Shown: positions 9,140-19,355, counted from the stretch's first letter. The stretch: DNA of 64,000 bases from Thiomonas sp. FB-Cd (GCF_000733775.1 NZ_JPOE01000002.1:2418001-2482000); one strand, 5' to 3'. Translations and numbers: made by a program. The notes: generated from the letters alone by a model not told the origin.

Positions 9140-11980
9140 TCAATGCACGCGCCACTGCACCACTGCGTCAATGCCGTGTTTATTGAATACAAGTGGTGCA
9201 CTCGGCGTCGCCGTCTGCTGCGTCCCGCCGAAGACCGGTAGGCCGCTGCTCGAGATTGACATGCTTGGCGAATAAGCTGCACCCGCCCCGATATTCACAT
9301 CGGCAAGAATGAAATTCCCCAGAACGTCCTTGATCTGGTTTTTCGGGAATGTTCCACTGGCGAGGCTAAAGAAATCGTAGTAACCCTTCCCGGCCACGTT
9401 GCATGTGTTGCTGCTTGACGGTGGAACATACACGGGGATATCGACAATTCCCGCGACTAGCGCTGGCGCATCAGAAACTGTCGCCCCAGCTTGTAGAGGG
9501 GCAACGGTACTCGATGCGCTCCAAACGCCCTTATTATACTGATAGCCACCATTTCCGTCCGTTGCCCACAATGGCCCAAACCCAGATGACCCAATACCAA
9601 AGGCTGTCAAGCCCTTGCTCGAAGCCGCCAAAAGATAAGGAAGGTTATTGGCGTACTGGTAATTGATAAAGTTCACCGCAAGCCCGTCTTTGGTAGCTCC
9701 CAAATTTCCAATATTGCCGACATCTGTTGCTGCCTGTCCCGTAAAAGACATCACGTAGATATTTCCGGCGGAATCGCCAAAGTAGAGCTGGCCTGACGCA
9801 GTATCAAGAAAAAGGTTACTGTTCACAACACCCGATATACTTTTTGAGGGAATCGTCGCCGAGGTCGAGGCGCCAGTCGCGACATTGAACTCATAAAGGG
9901 CGCTATATGCGCTCGTGCCGCTGCCGACATTCACAATGAATGCTGCGATCTGACTGCCATTGATGTTTCCGACAACGGGCGCCTGTCTTTGCGGATAGGT
10001 GGCCCCCTGGGGCACGGCTGGCGCTTGTATCACCGCTGCGGGCATCGGGACAGCTCCGTTGCTCGGATTTCCAAGCTTCATGTCATACCAGTATGACCCG
10101 CCTTGGCCAACCGTAACGACCTTCGTGCTGGATACTGTAACATTCCGCGCGGATCCAATGATATACGTCCCCCAATTCCCCGAGGCGTCGACCGCATCCA
10201 CAATGCGGAACTTCCCATCAAACAGGCCTTCTGTAGGGACCACTGAATAGTTTTGCAGTTGCGCGACGAAAGGTCTTGGCATCCAACCCCAGTTCAACTG
10301 ACCCGAAGCCGCGTCCACGGAATACAAAAAGCCATCGTTATTCGTAAAGAGCAATGCATTTGGCCTCTTGGACTGACTGGCTGCATAGGCTGTATATCCC
10401 GCTAAACCCAAATCCAGAGGATTACCGGGAGCCGCGAGGATGGACGCGAAATCCGAGCTCGAGAACGCGCCGAGTAACCAGTTCGGCGCACGCCCTGCAA
10501 GATAGCTGCAAGCACTGCCGTTACCCAAGTAGTTCGGGTCAATCGTATATTGGGCAATGGTATTGGTATTCGGAACGCACGTCGTTGCCTTCAACGAAAA
10601 CGCAGCACTATCCGTACTGCCCATTGTGGCAAGGAGCTTCGGTGCGGCGCCCGAGGCATCCGTCGAATACAGAACCGTCGCACGATTGTTACCGGGCACC
10701 GACATCAGTGCGCCGGCGTCCCAGGACGCGGTCGTGGATGGCACTCCAGTGGAAGAGACCGGAAACGCCTGAACAAAGCCCTGAATCGGATTGGGATTGC
10801 TGTTCAGTGTATAGATCTGACTGCTTGACGAAATTGACAGCGGCGTCACTGGTGCGCTGATTGCTCGAACGGCCGGGCTTGCCTCGAAACACGTGATTTC
10901 ATGCACATCATTCAAACCTCCCGTTGACGCACCAAATCCAAATCGCAGATAAGCCGGCAGCGGTCCATTATCCGTCGTAATAGGCTTATTCTGAATAATC
11001 GGCGTGTAAGAACTCCCATTCACGCTATATGCCAGATTCAGCAGCCCCGATGTTGTAATGATCAGCTTGTAATTAATGGGGGTTGCCTTTGACCGCACGC
11101 TCACATTCGTTTGCGCAATTTTAATTGTTTGCCCGCTCGCGTTGAGAATCGGCGATCCGGCAATATATCCATAATCAAGATTACTCTGCAGAGGAGTCAA
11201 CGTGTTGGAAGGGGTCCCGTCAGAAAAATCCCAGACGGTGTTTGTTTTGCAGGTTTTATTGATTGCGTTTTGCTGGGTTCGCGCCGTGGTAGTTGAATAT
11301 AAAGGCAAGTTTGCCGGATAATCGTCAGGATACAAAGCATTCAAGACGCTGTAGGTCATGTTCCCCGCCCCCCGCATGCTGACTCGGTTTGCGATAAATC
11401 CCGGCCCGGTGTTCGTGTTGTCGGAAGGATTTGAATAGTTGCCGTATTCGTCAATTCCGAGCCCTAAATAGGCGTTCGGCATGCCTTCCCAGCCACCGGT
11501 TTGCGAAGCATTGACGTTCGTGGGGTCGTTGGTGCAGCTGTAGCCAAGACTGCCGCCAACGGCGCCTATGGACGTCGGGGCTGGTTTGGTCCCGTCCAGC
11601 AAATAAAACCCGATGCCATCCGCGCCAGTGCCGCGATAAGCGTAGGCTGTGAAAGTCACCTGGAGGCCCTCATTGGAAGGGAACGGATTCACGGAAAAAA
11701 TGGCGCCGTGTTGATGATTCACGGCGTCGGTGAGGCGCAGCGCACCGGATCCAGCGGCGTCGGTGATTGATGTGCAGGCAGGAATCGTGGTCGCCGGTGT
11801 TGTGTAGGGCGGAGGCGAACCGGCCGTTAAGCAGGCATTTCCCAGGTGTGTCCAGGGTAGATTCGTCGAAGATCCGGTAAAGTCATCACTGATGATGTTC
11901 GTGGTCTGCGCCCAGGCTTGCGACCCCGCAGTGCACAGTGCCAGGATGGTCAGAGCGAATTGTCTTGCGATTTTCATCAT
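9140..11980 (-). CDS. pilY1: PilY1-like pilus tip protein with lectin-like N-terminus
   Basis: A 946-residue secreted protein with a signal peptide (residues 1-24, ending AWA). Residues about 30-370 look like a bacterial L-type lectin fold (TGADGIGFYLLDG, LGLGIDEYGNY, RFGFGAS). Residues about 540-900 look like the PilY1 beta-propeller, with ALLFTNNDGFLYSVDAASG marking a blade. PilY1 sits at the pilus tip and is needed for assembly, adhesion and calcium-dependent twitching in other species. It is the last gene of the minor-pilin operon, about 100 bp after pilX. The visibly lower GC than the housekeeping genes suggests faster evolution or transfer. The domain assignments need a profile search. 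Confidence 0.82.
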   Translation of the reverse strand: MMKIARQFALTILALCTAGSQAWAQTTNIISDDFTGSSTNLPWTHLGNACLTAGSPPPYTTPATTIPACTSITDAAGSGALRLTDAVNHQHGAIFSVNPFPSNEGLQVTFTAYAYRGTGADGIGFYLLDGTKPAPTSIGAVGGSLGYSCTNDPTNVNASQTGGWEGMPNAYLGLGIDEYGNYSNPSDNTNTGPGFIANRVSMRGAGNMTYSVLNALYPDDYPANLPLYSTTTARTQQNAINKTCKTNTVWDFSDGTPSNTLTPLQSNLDYGYIAGSPILNASGQTIKIAQTNVSVRSKATPINYKLIITTSGLLNLAYSVNGSSYTPIIQNKPITTDNGPLPAYLRFGFGASTGGLNDVHEITCFEASPAVRAISAPVTPLSISSSSQIYTLNSNPNPIQGFVQAFPVSSTGVPSTTASWDAGALMSVPGNNRATVLYSTDASGAAPKLLATMGSTDSAAFSLKATTCVPNTNTIAQYTIDPNYLGNGSACSYLAGRAPNWLLGAFSSSDFASILAAPGNPLDLGLAGYTAYAASQSKRPNALLFTNNDGFLYSVDAASGQLNWGWMPRPFVAQLQNYSVVPTEGLFDGKFRIVDAVDASGNWGTYIIGSARNVTVSSTKVVTVGQGGSYWYDMKLGNPSNGAVPMPAAVIQAPAVPQGATYPQRQAPVVGNINGSQIAAFIVNVGSGTSAYSALYEFNVATGASTSATIPSKSISGVVNSNLFLDTASGQLYFGDSAGNIYVMSFTGQAATDVGNIGNLGATKDGLAVNFINYQYANNLPYLLAASSKGLTAFGIGSSGFGPLWATDGNGGYQYNKGVWSASSTVAPLQAGATVSDAPALVAGIVDIPVYVPPSSSNTCNVAGKGYYDFFSLASGTFPKNQIKDVLGNFILADVNIGAGAAYSPSMSISSSGLPVFGGTQQTATPSAPLVFNKHGIDAVVQWRVH

Positions 11981-12082
11981 GCTTTTCTACCCAAGTTTTG
12001 GCATCCTCGGCTGACCCCGCGTGCCCTGCAGTCAGCTGCGTATGACTCAGACCGACGGCGATCGAAAATCACCCCGATGCGC

Positions 12083-12643
12083 CTAAGGTGCGCTTCCGCC
12101 CAGCACGCAGAGTTTGTAGACGGATTCAGTGTCCGCAGATACTTGACCGCGTGCATCGATCGTGTGCGTCCAGACATCGTAATAAATAGCCGTGAGCCCT
12201 TGCGTATTGCCACAAGCCGTGGGATCAATACGACCCGTTGGCTCAACGAAGGTCCATGCCGACTGAGGGACGTTACTGGGCATCGGCACGGCTTGACACG
12301 TTATCGTGCTGGTCGGATTGCTCATGCAGGTCTGCCAATAGGCAGCTGTAGGCACAACAGTCTGGGCCGGCTGAACATTGAGATACCAAGGCTGTGCACC
12401 TGCGGAGATTTCCAGGGCCTGCTGGTTCCCAAGAGCTGCGATTTGATTGGCGATCCATTGCAAAGCCAAATCGCTGGTTTGTATATTTTTTTGGCGCCCC
12501 GAATATCGGTCCGTCAATCCGGTATCCGTCAGGACGCCACGAAGAGTAAATAATGCGCCTAAAAACATGATCAGAAGCGCGACCAGAGCGAACAGCAGGA
12601 TCGCGCCGCCCTGCCGGTGCCCGGACGTCATTTTCAATTCCAT
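12083..12643 (-). CDS. pilX: Minor pilin PilX-like
   Basis: A 186-residue protein with a short basic leader ending QGG, then a long hydrophobic helix (AILLFALVALLIMFLGALF), typical of PilX, which lacks the usual Glu5 of other pilins. The periplasmic part carries four or more cysteines. PilX joins PilV, PilW, PilE and FimT/FimU in the priming complex that starts pilus assembly and holds PilY1. The start overlaps the end of pilW by about 10 bp, so translation is probably coupled. The assignment rests on the N-terminus and position. Confidence 0.75.
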   Translation of the reverse strand: MELKMTSGHRQGGAILLFALVALLIMFLGALFTLRGVLTDTGLTDRYSGRQKNIQTSDLALQWIANQIAALGNQQALEISAGAQPWYLNVQPAQTVVPTAAYWQTCMSNPTSTITCQAVPMPSNVPQSAWTFVEPTGRIDPTACGNTQGLTAIYYDVWTHTIDARGQVSADTESVYKLCVLGGSAP

Positions 12644-13902
12644 GTCATATTCCTCAATGAAAGTTGGGTGACATAGACCGAGAAATGATCGTGGATTTCA
12701 TTCGGCTGAGGAACATAATCGACAAAGGCGTTCGGCGATGCAAGGCCAGTTGACGGTTGGGGCACGACGACCTTGGCGGGCGCCGTATACTGAAAATCTT
12801 CGTGTACGGAGCGCAGGACCAAGGCGACATCCGCTGCCAAAACTTGATCGGATGAAAGCACATTACCCCATGTTTTCCACGTCACCGCGGCCCCGGGCAA
12901 GGCCCCCGCAGGGATCGTGGCAAAAAGGACTTGAAGACTCACGACACCGGGTGCAATAGCCTGGGTACCAATCAGACTATCGTCTAGGGCGCTGTAAGTC
13001 GAACGCATCAAGACGGGAAAACCATTGCTCGCGTCGATCCAATATTGAATGATCTGCAGCGTGTTACTAAGATGCCCAAGGTCAAGAATTCGAGAATGAA
13101 GGAGGTAACTGTTGGATAGCGTCCCGAAACTCGCCGGAATTTGTGCGGCATAGTCCGAATATCCATTGGTGGGCATCAAGGGTGACGGCTTGCTATCGAT
13201 GTAGGCAGCACCTTGCCCGGTGGTGGTCCCCAGCTTAACGATAGGGATGCGCATACAGACGTTCCCCCCATTCATCGGAACTTGCAGGATCGCCGTGTCG
13301 CCAGCGTTGATGCCCTGTGTCGAGTTCAGTTGCAGGGACGATACGGGGAGCTGGGTGCTATTAAGCGCCCCTTGGCCGGAGCTTGATTGGGTCGTTCCAA
13401 ATTGCACGACGTAAATCGGGGCTGCAGACTGCTGGATATAGGCTGGGACACTTGGCGCTGCAGCCATGAGCAGGACTTGCGCCACATAACCAGCGTTGCT
13501 GTTACCGGCGGCCGGGTAATTGACGGCCCCTCCGCCCATCGGTAAGGTCTGGCCCGCTGCCTGCGAGGCCGCCCAAATTGGATGCTGCGGCTCAAAACTC
13601 GGCGTTGCGTTGCTGTTGTAGGTGATCGAGATTGCGCACTGCGATTGCGCTGCTCCGAACATGAACCCCGCACTGGCCACGTCGCGTGTGAGAAGAGTCA
13701 GTGCCGCACGCGCGTTATCGTTGATATGTGTCGTTTGGGTGCTAGCCGTATCCTGGCGGACCCCGAAGCTCATTGCTGCAAGAATGGCCACGGACAGCAC
13801 AGCCCCCACTGCGAGGGCGACCAACAATTCGACGAGGGAGAGCCCTGACTGTGTGGCGCGGATGGCGCTCATGCGACGATTAGCGGATGCCGATTTGGCC
13901 AT
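12634..13902 (-). CDS. pilW: Minor pilin PilW-like
   Basis: A 422-residue type IV prepilin-like protein. The cleavage and helix motif SGLSLVELLVALAVG lies at about residues 19-33, with Glu at position 5 of the mature protein. The long C-terminal domain matches PilW, the largest minor pilin. It overlaps pilV at its start and pilX at its end, so the minor-pilin genes form a tight operon. MRRLADADLAM-like alternatives do not arise in this frame; a second in-frame ATG at MSAIRATQSG (ten codons in) could be the true start. Confidence 0.8.
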   Translation of the reverse strand: MAKSASANRRMSAIRATQSGLSLVELLVALAVGAVLSVAILAAMSFGVRQDTASTQTTHINDNARAALTLLTRDVASAGFMFGAAQSQCAISITYNSNATPSFEPQHPIWAASQAAGQTLPMGGGAVNYPAAGNSNAGYVAQVLLMAAAPSVPAYIQQSAAPIYVVQFGTTQSSSGQGALNSTQLPVSSLQLNSTQGINAGDTAILQVPMNGGNVCMRIPIVKLGTTTGQGAAYIDSKPSPLMPTNGYSDYAAQIPASFGTLSNSYLLHSRILDLGHLSNTLQIIQYWIDASNGFPVLMRSTYSALDDSLIGTQAIAPGVVSLQVLFATIPAGALPGAAVTWKTWGNVLSSDQVLAADVALVLRSVHEDFQYTAPAKVVVPQPSTGLASPNAFVDYVPQPNEIHDHFSVYVTQLSLRNMTWN

Positions 13903-14344
13903 GGAACACCTGTGTGCGTTGGGCGGCGAGCTGTGTCCAGGAAAGCGTCAGTTTGACACCGCACGCTTGCGGTGAGCACGGAGCGCTCGATCCCGAAGAC
14001 GGCCCCGAAACCACGGGCCCAGAGACGACTGACACCGACAGACCTGGAAGCGACAGCGCGGATTGGGTAAACCATCCTTGTGTGGCGGCGTCTGGCATCG
14101 CTGACGCCGCCGTAGCACTGGCTACGGTCATCGGAAGCGCGTTGGGATCGCTAGCCAGCGTGGACATGAAGCTGTCCGCGACGCTTTGCGCGCTGGTTGT
14201 GGATTGGTTTTGGTAGGGCGCTGGCGCAGCGCGCACGTACAGCGCTGCTAGGCCGAGCAACCCGAACGCCAGCACCAGCATCGCAACCAGAGCTTCGATC
14301 AGCCCCACGCCGTGCTGCCTGCCCCGAAGACGCTTAGGAAGCAT
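13880..14344 (-). CDS. pilV: Minor pilin PilV-like
   Basis: A 154-residue prepilin-like protein. The leader MLPKRLRGRQHG is followed by VGLIEALVAMLVLAFGLLG, a class III signal with Glu5. The segment after the helix and two C-terminal cysteines (APCSPQACGVKLTLSW) fit PilV. It starts 11 bp inside the end of fimT and overlaps pilW by 23 bp, indicating coupled translation. In other species it is part of the assembly-initiation complex at the pilus tip. Confidence 0.8.
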   Translation of the reverse strand: MLPKRLRGRQHGVGLIEALVAMLVLAFGLLGLAALYVRAAPAPYQNQSTTSAQSVADSFMSTLASDPNALPMTVASATAASAMPDAATQGWFTQSALSLPGLSVSVVSGPVVSGPSSGSSAPCSPQACGVKLTLSWTQLAAQRTQVFHGQIGIR

Positions 14345-14825
14345 GTTGTGGGTCCTCCACGATCACTCCCGACCCGAAAATCTGCACACTGACTGGCGCG
14401 CCACCTGCCGATGAATTCACCGTGATGATCGTGTTCGGGTTGGATGTACTGCCGGATGGGATGCTCACCATTCCAAGGCTGTCAAAGGTCATGACCAAGC
14501 CACCCGCCGGAACGCCGGTACACGATATGCCAGGCGCGTTGTTCTGAAGTTGCGCGATCGTCATGGAATGGTGCGCATCTTCCGCGCCCTGCCCCGTATT
14601 AACGGTCCACGTACAGTCCGCATTCAGTGTCATGGACACGCTCGGCGAATTCGAGATAGCCTGCCCGCGTGCCCAAGCAATGTCTTGCTCAAAGGCAGAA
14701 ACAACGGAGACCGATTGCCGCCCCTGGATCGATGAAAGAAATGAGGGCAAGGCAACCGAGAAGAGAATTGCGGCGATCACGATGACCACAAGCAACTCGA
14801 GCAACGTAAATCCGCGCTGTTTCAT
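14334..14825 (-). CDS. fimT: Minor pilin FimT/FimU (GspH family)
   Basis: A 163-residue prepilin-like protein starting MKQRGFTLLELLVVIVIAAIL, a textbook class III leader cut after Gly with Glu5. The C-terminal domain (about residues 45-160) with two cysteines fits the GspH/FimT domain. It starts 3 bp after the end of pilE and overlaps pilV. Whether it corresponds to FimT or FimU cannot be settled by eye. Confidence 0.8.
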   Translation of the reverse strand: MKQRGFTLLELLVVIVIAAILFSVALPSFLSSIQGRQSVSVVSAFEQDIAWARGQAISNSPSVSMTLNADCTWTVNTGQGAEDAHHSMTIAQLQNNAPGISCTGVPAGGLVMTFDSLGMVSIPSGSTSNPNTIITVNSSAGGAPVSVQIFGSGVIVEDPQHAS

Positions 14826-14828
14826 CGC

Positions 14829-15299
14829 TCACTCCACCGCACAGTCACCTTGCTGATCGGCGATCCAGCAAGCGGGATTTGCCGCCCAACCGGCGGGAAC
14901 CTGCGCGGTCACGCGCGCACCGGTTTGATCAAGCGTGAACAAGAAGCCTGCAAGACTCCCGGTGCCAAGAGCCTGGACGGTATATGTGGTCTGGGTCAGG
15001 GTGGGGCACGAAATTTGGAAACCCTCCGCAGCAACGGGCGCCGTACAACTTCCGACATACGTCTCGTGGTCCTGGGCGTACTGCCGCACGTCGTTAGCAG
15101 TAACCAACAACGCGTTCTGGGCGGCCTGAATACGCGACTTCACAACGTAGTTCGAGTAAGCGGGAATGCCAACGGCCAACAGGATCCCAGCGATGGCCAC
15201 AACGGCCATCAGTTCGACAAGACTGAAGCCCTGAGTCTGGCGCCCCGAGCATGCCGGCGCACAGAGGCGGGTTGAGGCAAGATCGATTCGCGAAAACAC
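14829..15299 (-). CDS. pilE: Type IV pilin PilE-like
   Basis: A 156-residue prepilin. A fairly long leader of 24 residues ends TQG, followed by FSLVELMAVVAIAGILLAVG. The C-terminal cysteine pair (AACAQ... absent; here NPACWIADQQGDC) forms the likely disulfide loop. It is the first gene of the minor-pilin operon pilE-fimT-pilV-pilW-pilX-pilY1. A shorter start inside the long leader is possible but I see no better ATG. PilE-type proteins are minor pilins in Pseudomonas and major pilins in Neisseria; position here points to a minor role. Confidence 0.8.
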   Translation of the reverse strand: MFSRIDLASTRLCAPACSGRQTQGFSLVELMAVVAIAGILLAVGIPAYSNYVVKSRIQAAQNALLVTANDVRQYAQDHETYVGSCTAPVAAEGFQISCPTLTQTTYTVQALGTGSLAGFLFTLDQTGARVTAQVPAGWAANPACWIADQQGDCAVE

Positions 15300-15707
15300 G
15301 GCAGTAGCGCCCCCTATTGATGAACTGGATTATCGAACGCAGAGGCACGCGCTTTGACGGGATCGGGATGGGCGGTAGATTTCGTCCGACAAACGGTGCA
15401 TCACGGCGTTGTAAGGAGTCACTCCGCTTTGCCTTTTCGCCACGCGCCCATCATGACGGGTTCTCCAGGGCGGGTCGCACACGGTCGCCCTAGCGTGCAT
15501 TCGCATGTCCGCGCCGTTTTAAATTTCCATCGCAATCCGCGCGAAAGCGGGGATTGCTCCGCAGACCCCAGTTACAGCACGACGCCTCAAACTCCACATG
15601 GAGCGCCTTTCGGATTTGATTGCCATGGTGGCCACACAAACTGGGCTAGGCCTCAGTCGATCTGGGGTGAGGCGTCCCCGAATCGGCGAATTGCGGCGGT
15701 GTGGCAG
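15300..15707. other. Gap between pilC and pilE, no gene seen
   Basis: This 408-bp stretch separates the pilC end from the pilE start on the minus strand. It should hold the promoter of the minor-pilin operon; a possible extended -10 (TTCGATAAT on the minus strand) lies near 15330, without a clear -35. I found no -24/-12 promoter, convincing gene or RNA. Confidence 0.35.
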
Positions 15708-16943
15708 TCACTTGACGACCGCACCAAGCTTGAAGATGGGCAGGTACAGCGCGATGACCAGTCCGCCAATCAAGATGCCGAGAATGGAGATGATCATTGG
15801 TTCCATCAAGGCAGATAGATTCTTGGCAATCTCGTCCACCTCCGACTCGTAGAAATCGGCGACCTTGCTCATCATGTCGTCCATCGAACCCGTCTCTTCG
15901 CCAATCTGGGTCATCTGAAGCATGAGCGGCGGGAATACACCCGTGGACTGCATGGCAACCGCCATGGATGTGCCTGTGGTGATCTCGGACTGGATCGCAA
16001 GCGTGGCTTTGCGAAAAACGTCGTTGCCCGCCGCGCCCGCAACAGCATCCATCGCGTCCACCATGGGAACGCCTGCGGCGAACATGGTGGCAAGCGTGCG
16101 CGACCAGCGGGCCAGCGCACCCTTCTCAATCAGATTCCCAAAGACCGGCATCTTGAGCAACCACCTGTCGACGGCTGCTTGCACTTTTGCCGACCGCTTC
16201 CACGCGTTAAAGCCAAAATAGCCACCCCCGCCAACGATCGCGAGCAAGATGTACCAATCGTGCACGAAAAAATTGGAGATCGCGATGACCGCTAATGTGG
16301 GCGCCGGCAAGGTGGCGCCGAACGATTCAAAGGTTTTAGCAAAAACGGGCACCACGAAAAGCATGATGACAGTTACAACAACAGCCGCAACGATGATCAC
16401 CGCAATCGGGTAGGTCAGGGCACCCTTGATCTTCTTGCGAATCTCGTAGGTTTTCTCCTGGTAGGTTGCCAATCGATTGATCACGACCTCAAGCGTGCCC
16501 GAGTTTTCGCCCGCGGCCACCAAGTCGCAATAAAGCGCATTGAAATGACGCGGATACTTGCGCAGCGCGTTCGAGAAACTCGTTCCCGTTTCGAGATCGT
16601 CGCGAATGGCGAGGACCATTGCGCCCATGGATGGGTTAGGGTGACTGCTACCCACAATTGAGAGAGACTGCACCAGCGGCACGCCCGCCTTGAGCATCGC
16701 AGTGAGCTGGCGGCTAAAGGTCATCAAATCTTTCAGATTGATGGTCTTGCCGCGTCTAAGCCTTTTCTTGCTGACCTTGGTGATGGTGATGCCTTGCCGC
16801 CGCAAAGAAGCGGTCACGACATTGACGGAGGCCGCCCGCATCTCCCCAACCTGCTTATGGCGGTTGCGGTCCATACCCTCCCAAGCAAAAAGTGCCTCGC
16901 CAACAGGGCCTTTGCGCCTCAAGGAAAGAGAAGAAGTCGCCAT
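15708..16943 (-). CDS. pilC: Type IV pilus inner-membrane platform protein PilC
   Basis: A 411-residue GspF/PilC-family protein, the membrane platform on which the pilus motor ATPases act. Two T2SSF domains are visible (about residues 75-200 and 280-400). Membrane helices lie at about 177-200, 225-250 and 378-403. Motifs such as FSRQLTAMLKAGVPLVQSL and ALARWSRTLATMFAAGVPMVDAM mark the two repeats. It starts 15 bp after the second pilin gene. The usual partners pilB and pilD are not in this window. Confidence 0.92.
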   Translation of the reverse strand: MATSSLSLRRKGPVGEALFAWEGMDRNRHKQVGEMRAASVNVVTASLRRQGITITKVSKKRLRRGKTINLKDLMTFSRQLTAMLKAGVPLVQSLSIVGSSHPNPSMGAMVLAIRDDLETGTSFSNALRKYPRHFNALYCDLVAAGENSGTLEVVINRLATYQEKTYEIRKKIKGALTYPIAVIIVAAVVVTVIMLFVVPVFAKTFESFGATLPAPTLAVIAISNFFVHDWYILLAIVGGGGYFGFNAWKRSAKVQAAVDRWLLKMPVFGNLIEKGALARWSRTLATMFAAGVPMVDAMDAVAGAAGNDVFRKATLAIQSEITTGTSMAVAMQSTGVFPPLMLQMTQIGEETGSMDDMMSKVADFYESEVDEIAKNLSALMEPMIISILGILIGGLVIALYLPIFKLGAVVK

Positions 16944-16958
16944 CAGAGAATCCTTGAC

Positions 16959-17399
16959 TCAGGGACAATCGCTTTGGCCTGGGGTGAGGCCTCGCGCAGA
17001 ATTACAAAGAGTGCCAGTCATCGACCAAACCGCAGCAGTGTTTCCACCCATCGACGGAGAGTCGCTAAACTGAAGTTTATTCCCGTGCGAATCGGTAGCA
17101 CGGCTAGTACCCTTAATTAAGCCGTTCGCGACGCTCGGCAGCCCCACGAACCCTCCGGTTGGGGTTGCCACCGGTATGCCGTTCGTACCAGTGTTGCACC
17201 CAGTTAGTGTCCCTTTGCTAGCGATGCATGAACTCACTGCGAGTTTGAGGGAGGCGAGTTCGGTCTGGGTTGCAGCCGCCTCCGCCCTGCTCGTGTAATC
17301 GCCATACATTGGAATCGCGATGGCCGTAAGGATGCTGATGACCGCGACGACGATCATTAGCTCGATGAGCGTGAAGCCGCCCTTCTTATTTCGAGACAT
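16959..17399 (-). CDS. Second type IV pilin
   Basis: A 146-residue pilin with a short leader (MSRNKKGG) cut before [20 protein letters not shown]. Two cysteine pairs are visible (about residues 51-62, and the C-terminal [15 protein letters not shown]). The ATG at 17399 follows AGGAG at a good distance. It overlaps the end of the oligosaccharyltransferase-like gene by 14 bp and is close in sequence style to pilA at 19356-19823, so it looks like a duplicated major pilin. It may be a variant or accessory pilin subunit. Confidence 0.85.
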   Translation of the reverse strand: MSRNKKGGFTLIELMIVVAVISILTAIAIPMYGDYTSRAEAAATQTELASLKLAVSSCIASKGTLTGCNTGTNGIPVATPTGGFVGLPSVANGLIKGTSRATDSHGNKLQFSDSPSMGGNTAAVWSMTGTLCNSARGLTPGQSDCP

Positions 17400-19311
17400 A
17401 AGAAGCGCTCCTGCAAGTACCGGCAAGGGCTGAAAATTGTGAAAAGCCCCGATGAGCCAGTGCATTGAAAATGCGGCCCGCATCTGGTGCGATTCCTGGA
17501 TTGGCTGAGATCGCCTCGCCGAGAAGACGGCGTGCCCGATCTTCATCTCCAACAAGGGCCAGCAATTCAACTTGGGTAATCGGGACGTCTCCGATCGGCC
17601 TGTAGAACATTAGGTGAGTATTTTCCCTTAAGCGAGGCGCCCAAGTTTCTGACATGAGGAATACCACAGGAATGTTGGACTGCTCCACACGTGCAACTGG
17701 ACGCAGGATGCGCTGACCCCAGGTTTTCGCGGACAAAAATCCTTGCAAGGTTGACATTCTTGCAGCAATTGCCCGCGTGTCACGAATATTTATTGGTGTC
17801 CGCCAGTCCTCCTGAAAAACCTGCATTTCCATTCGCATTTGTAGCGCCGCGCTTAACAAAACACAAAGCGCTGCAAATGCAGCGATCGGCCCCACGCTGG
17901 ACAGCACGCCCAGACGGACTCCTTTCCGCCAAGACGGCGACCAATCCCGGCTTTCTCCCATGCGCACCGAGAGAGCCCCGAGCAGCGAGGCAAAGAGTCC
18001 GAGGAATGGCAGCGTCCAAAGCGGATACTCCACCATGCTGTGCATGCCGACAACACCTAGGCATCCTGTAGCCCAGATCTGCCAAGTCTCACCCGAACGA
18101 AGGGCTCGCCAAGCAGTGACTATACCCCAAGCAGCGAGTATAAGCACGGCAACAAGCCCAGCAACCCCGAATTCTAGCCCGAGTTGAAGGGGAAGGTTAT
18201 GGACGTTGTTCCAGCCCTGATTATGGAATGCGGCATAGGCAGGTGTGTCTGGAAGGCTCCCGGCAAAATGGAAAAAAGCAAGCGCTGTGCCGCCAATGCC
18301 GACGCCGGATAGAGGACGGTGCGCCATAAGCCGCAATGCCTCCATCCAAAGAGTACGCAAAATGGGCCCCGCGAAGGCGTGCCCGGATGGAGAATCTGCC
18401 TTTCCATGAAAACTAAAGGCCAGGAATACGCATACGGTCACGCCGGCCACCAAAGTGCCAAGGCGTTTGTTTGAGCGATTAGAATCTTTGATCATGCTCG
18501 CATCGCGACGCATCATCATAGACATTCCAAAATAGATCACGCCAAAAGCGAGATAGCCAAGAGCTGCATAAGAAGTCGACTCCACGATACTAACAAGCAG
18601 CAAGCCACAGACAAACACAAATGCCAATACCGGAGCGAATCTGCGTACGCTTAATGGAAACAGGGCAACCAAAAGCAGTGCCGAAAATAGAGCAAGCGTC
18701 TGCAGGTCAGCGAATAAGTTGCGTTGTGCGAGCAGTCCAACTGCAACTCCACTCGCTGAATAGAGTACTGGAATGTGCCTGAACACGGCATATTCTTGAA
18801 CCTGAATCCAGCCGATAAATCCACCGATCATGCCAGCAACGAGCAGTCCGCAAGCAAGTGCCTTTGCGAACAAATCCGCTTTGCCCTGGCCCACCAAAGC
18901 CTGCGCCGAGAGCATCAGCAGCGTCGCCCACACCATCTCCAGGATCGTGAGCAGCGCGCCGCTGCGGAGTGCGGCATGATGGGTCAGAAGTTGCACCCCA
19001 GCGACTATGGCGAGCAGCAAGGGAGCGAGAAATATCGAAGACAGTCGCAGTTCGCGCCACGCAGCACTACGAAGAAGCGGTGTGCAAGCAAGTAATCCGC
19101 TAAGTGCTGCGAAGAATTCACCTTGCCAGCTTGATAGCGGGCCTGCATGATTCCACGCAAGCGGCGGGAGGCAAGCGAGGAGGAAAAATCCCGAGAGGCC
19201 GGCGTACAACAAGGTCCGCTCTGCCCACGGCCAAGGCAAAAGATCCGTGGGCTCCCCTGTGTAACCCGTCAGGCGCAAGAGCCATGCGGAAAATCCCACT
19301 TGGATGTCCAT
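17386..19311 (-). CDS. O-oligosaccharyltransferase / pilin glycosylase-like (Wzy/PglL family)
   Basis: A 641-residue protein with about 12 membrane helices and a large periplasmic loop containing [13 protein letters not shown], the H-N...E pattern of WaaL/PglL-type ligases. After the last helices (about residue 490) a soluble tail follows. Such enzymes transfer a lipid-linked glycan to a protein; genes next to pilins, such as tfpO/pilO or pglL, glycosylate pilin. Its place between two pilin genes makes pilin the likely target, by inference. I use ATG at 19311; a GTG at 19341 is also possible, and neither has a clear ribosome-binding site. The gene is more AT-rich than housekeeping genes nearby. 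Confidence 0.75.
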   Translation of the reverse strand: MDIQVGFSAWLLRLTGYTGEPTDLLPWPWAERTLLYAGLSGFFLLACLPPLAWNHAGPLSSWQGEFFAALSGLLACTPLLRSAAWRELRLSSIFLAPLLLAIVAGVQLLTHHAALRSGALLTILEMVWATLLMLSAQALVGQGKADLFAKALACGLLVAGMIGGFIGWIQVQEYAVFRHIPVLYSASGVAVGLLAQRNLFADLQTLALFSALLLVALFPLSVRRFAPVLAFVFVCGLLLVSIVESTSYAALGYLAFGVIYFGMSMMMRRDASMIKDSNRSNKRLGTLVAGVTVCVFLAFSFHGKADSPSGHAFAGPILRTLWMEALRLMAHRPLSGVGIGGTALAFFHFAGSLPDTPAYAAFHNQGWNNVHNLPLQLGLEFGVAGLVAVLILAAWGIVTAWRALRSGETWQIWATGCLGVVGMHSMVEYPLWTLPFLGLFASLLGALSVRMGESRDWSPSWRKGVRLGVLSSVGPIAAFAALCVLLSAALQMRMEMQVFQEDWRTPINIRDTRAIAARMSTLQGFLSAKTWGQRILRPVARVEQSNIPVVFLMSETWAPRLRENTHLMFYRPIGDVPITQVELLALVGDEDRARRLLGEAISANPGIAPDAGRIFNALAHRGFSQFSALAGTCRSASYVSK

Positions 19312-19355
19312 AGTGGGATTTTTAACACGTCGAAAATACACTGCTATTATGGCAT

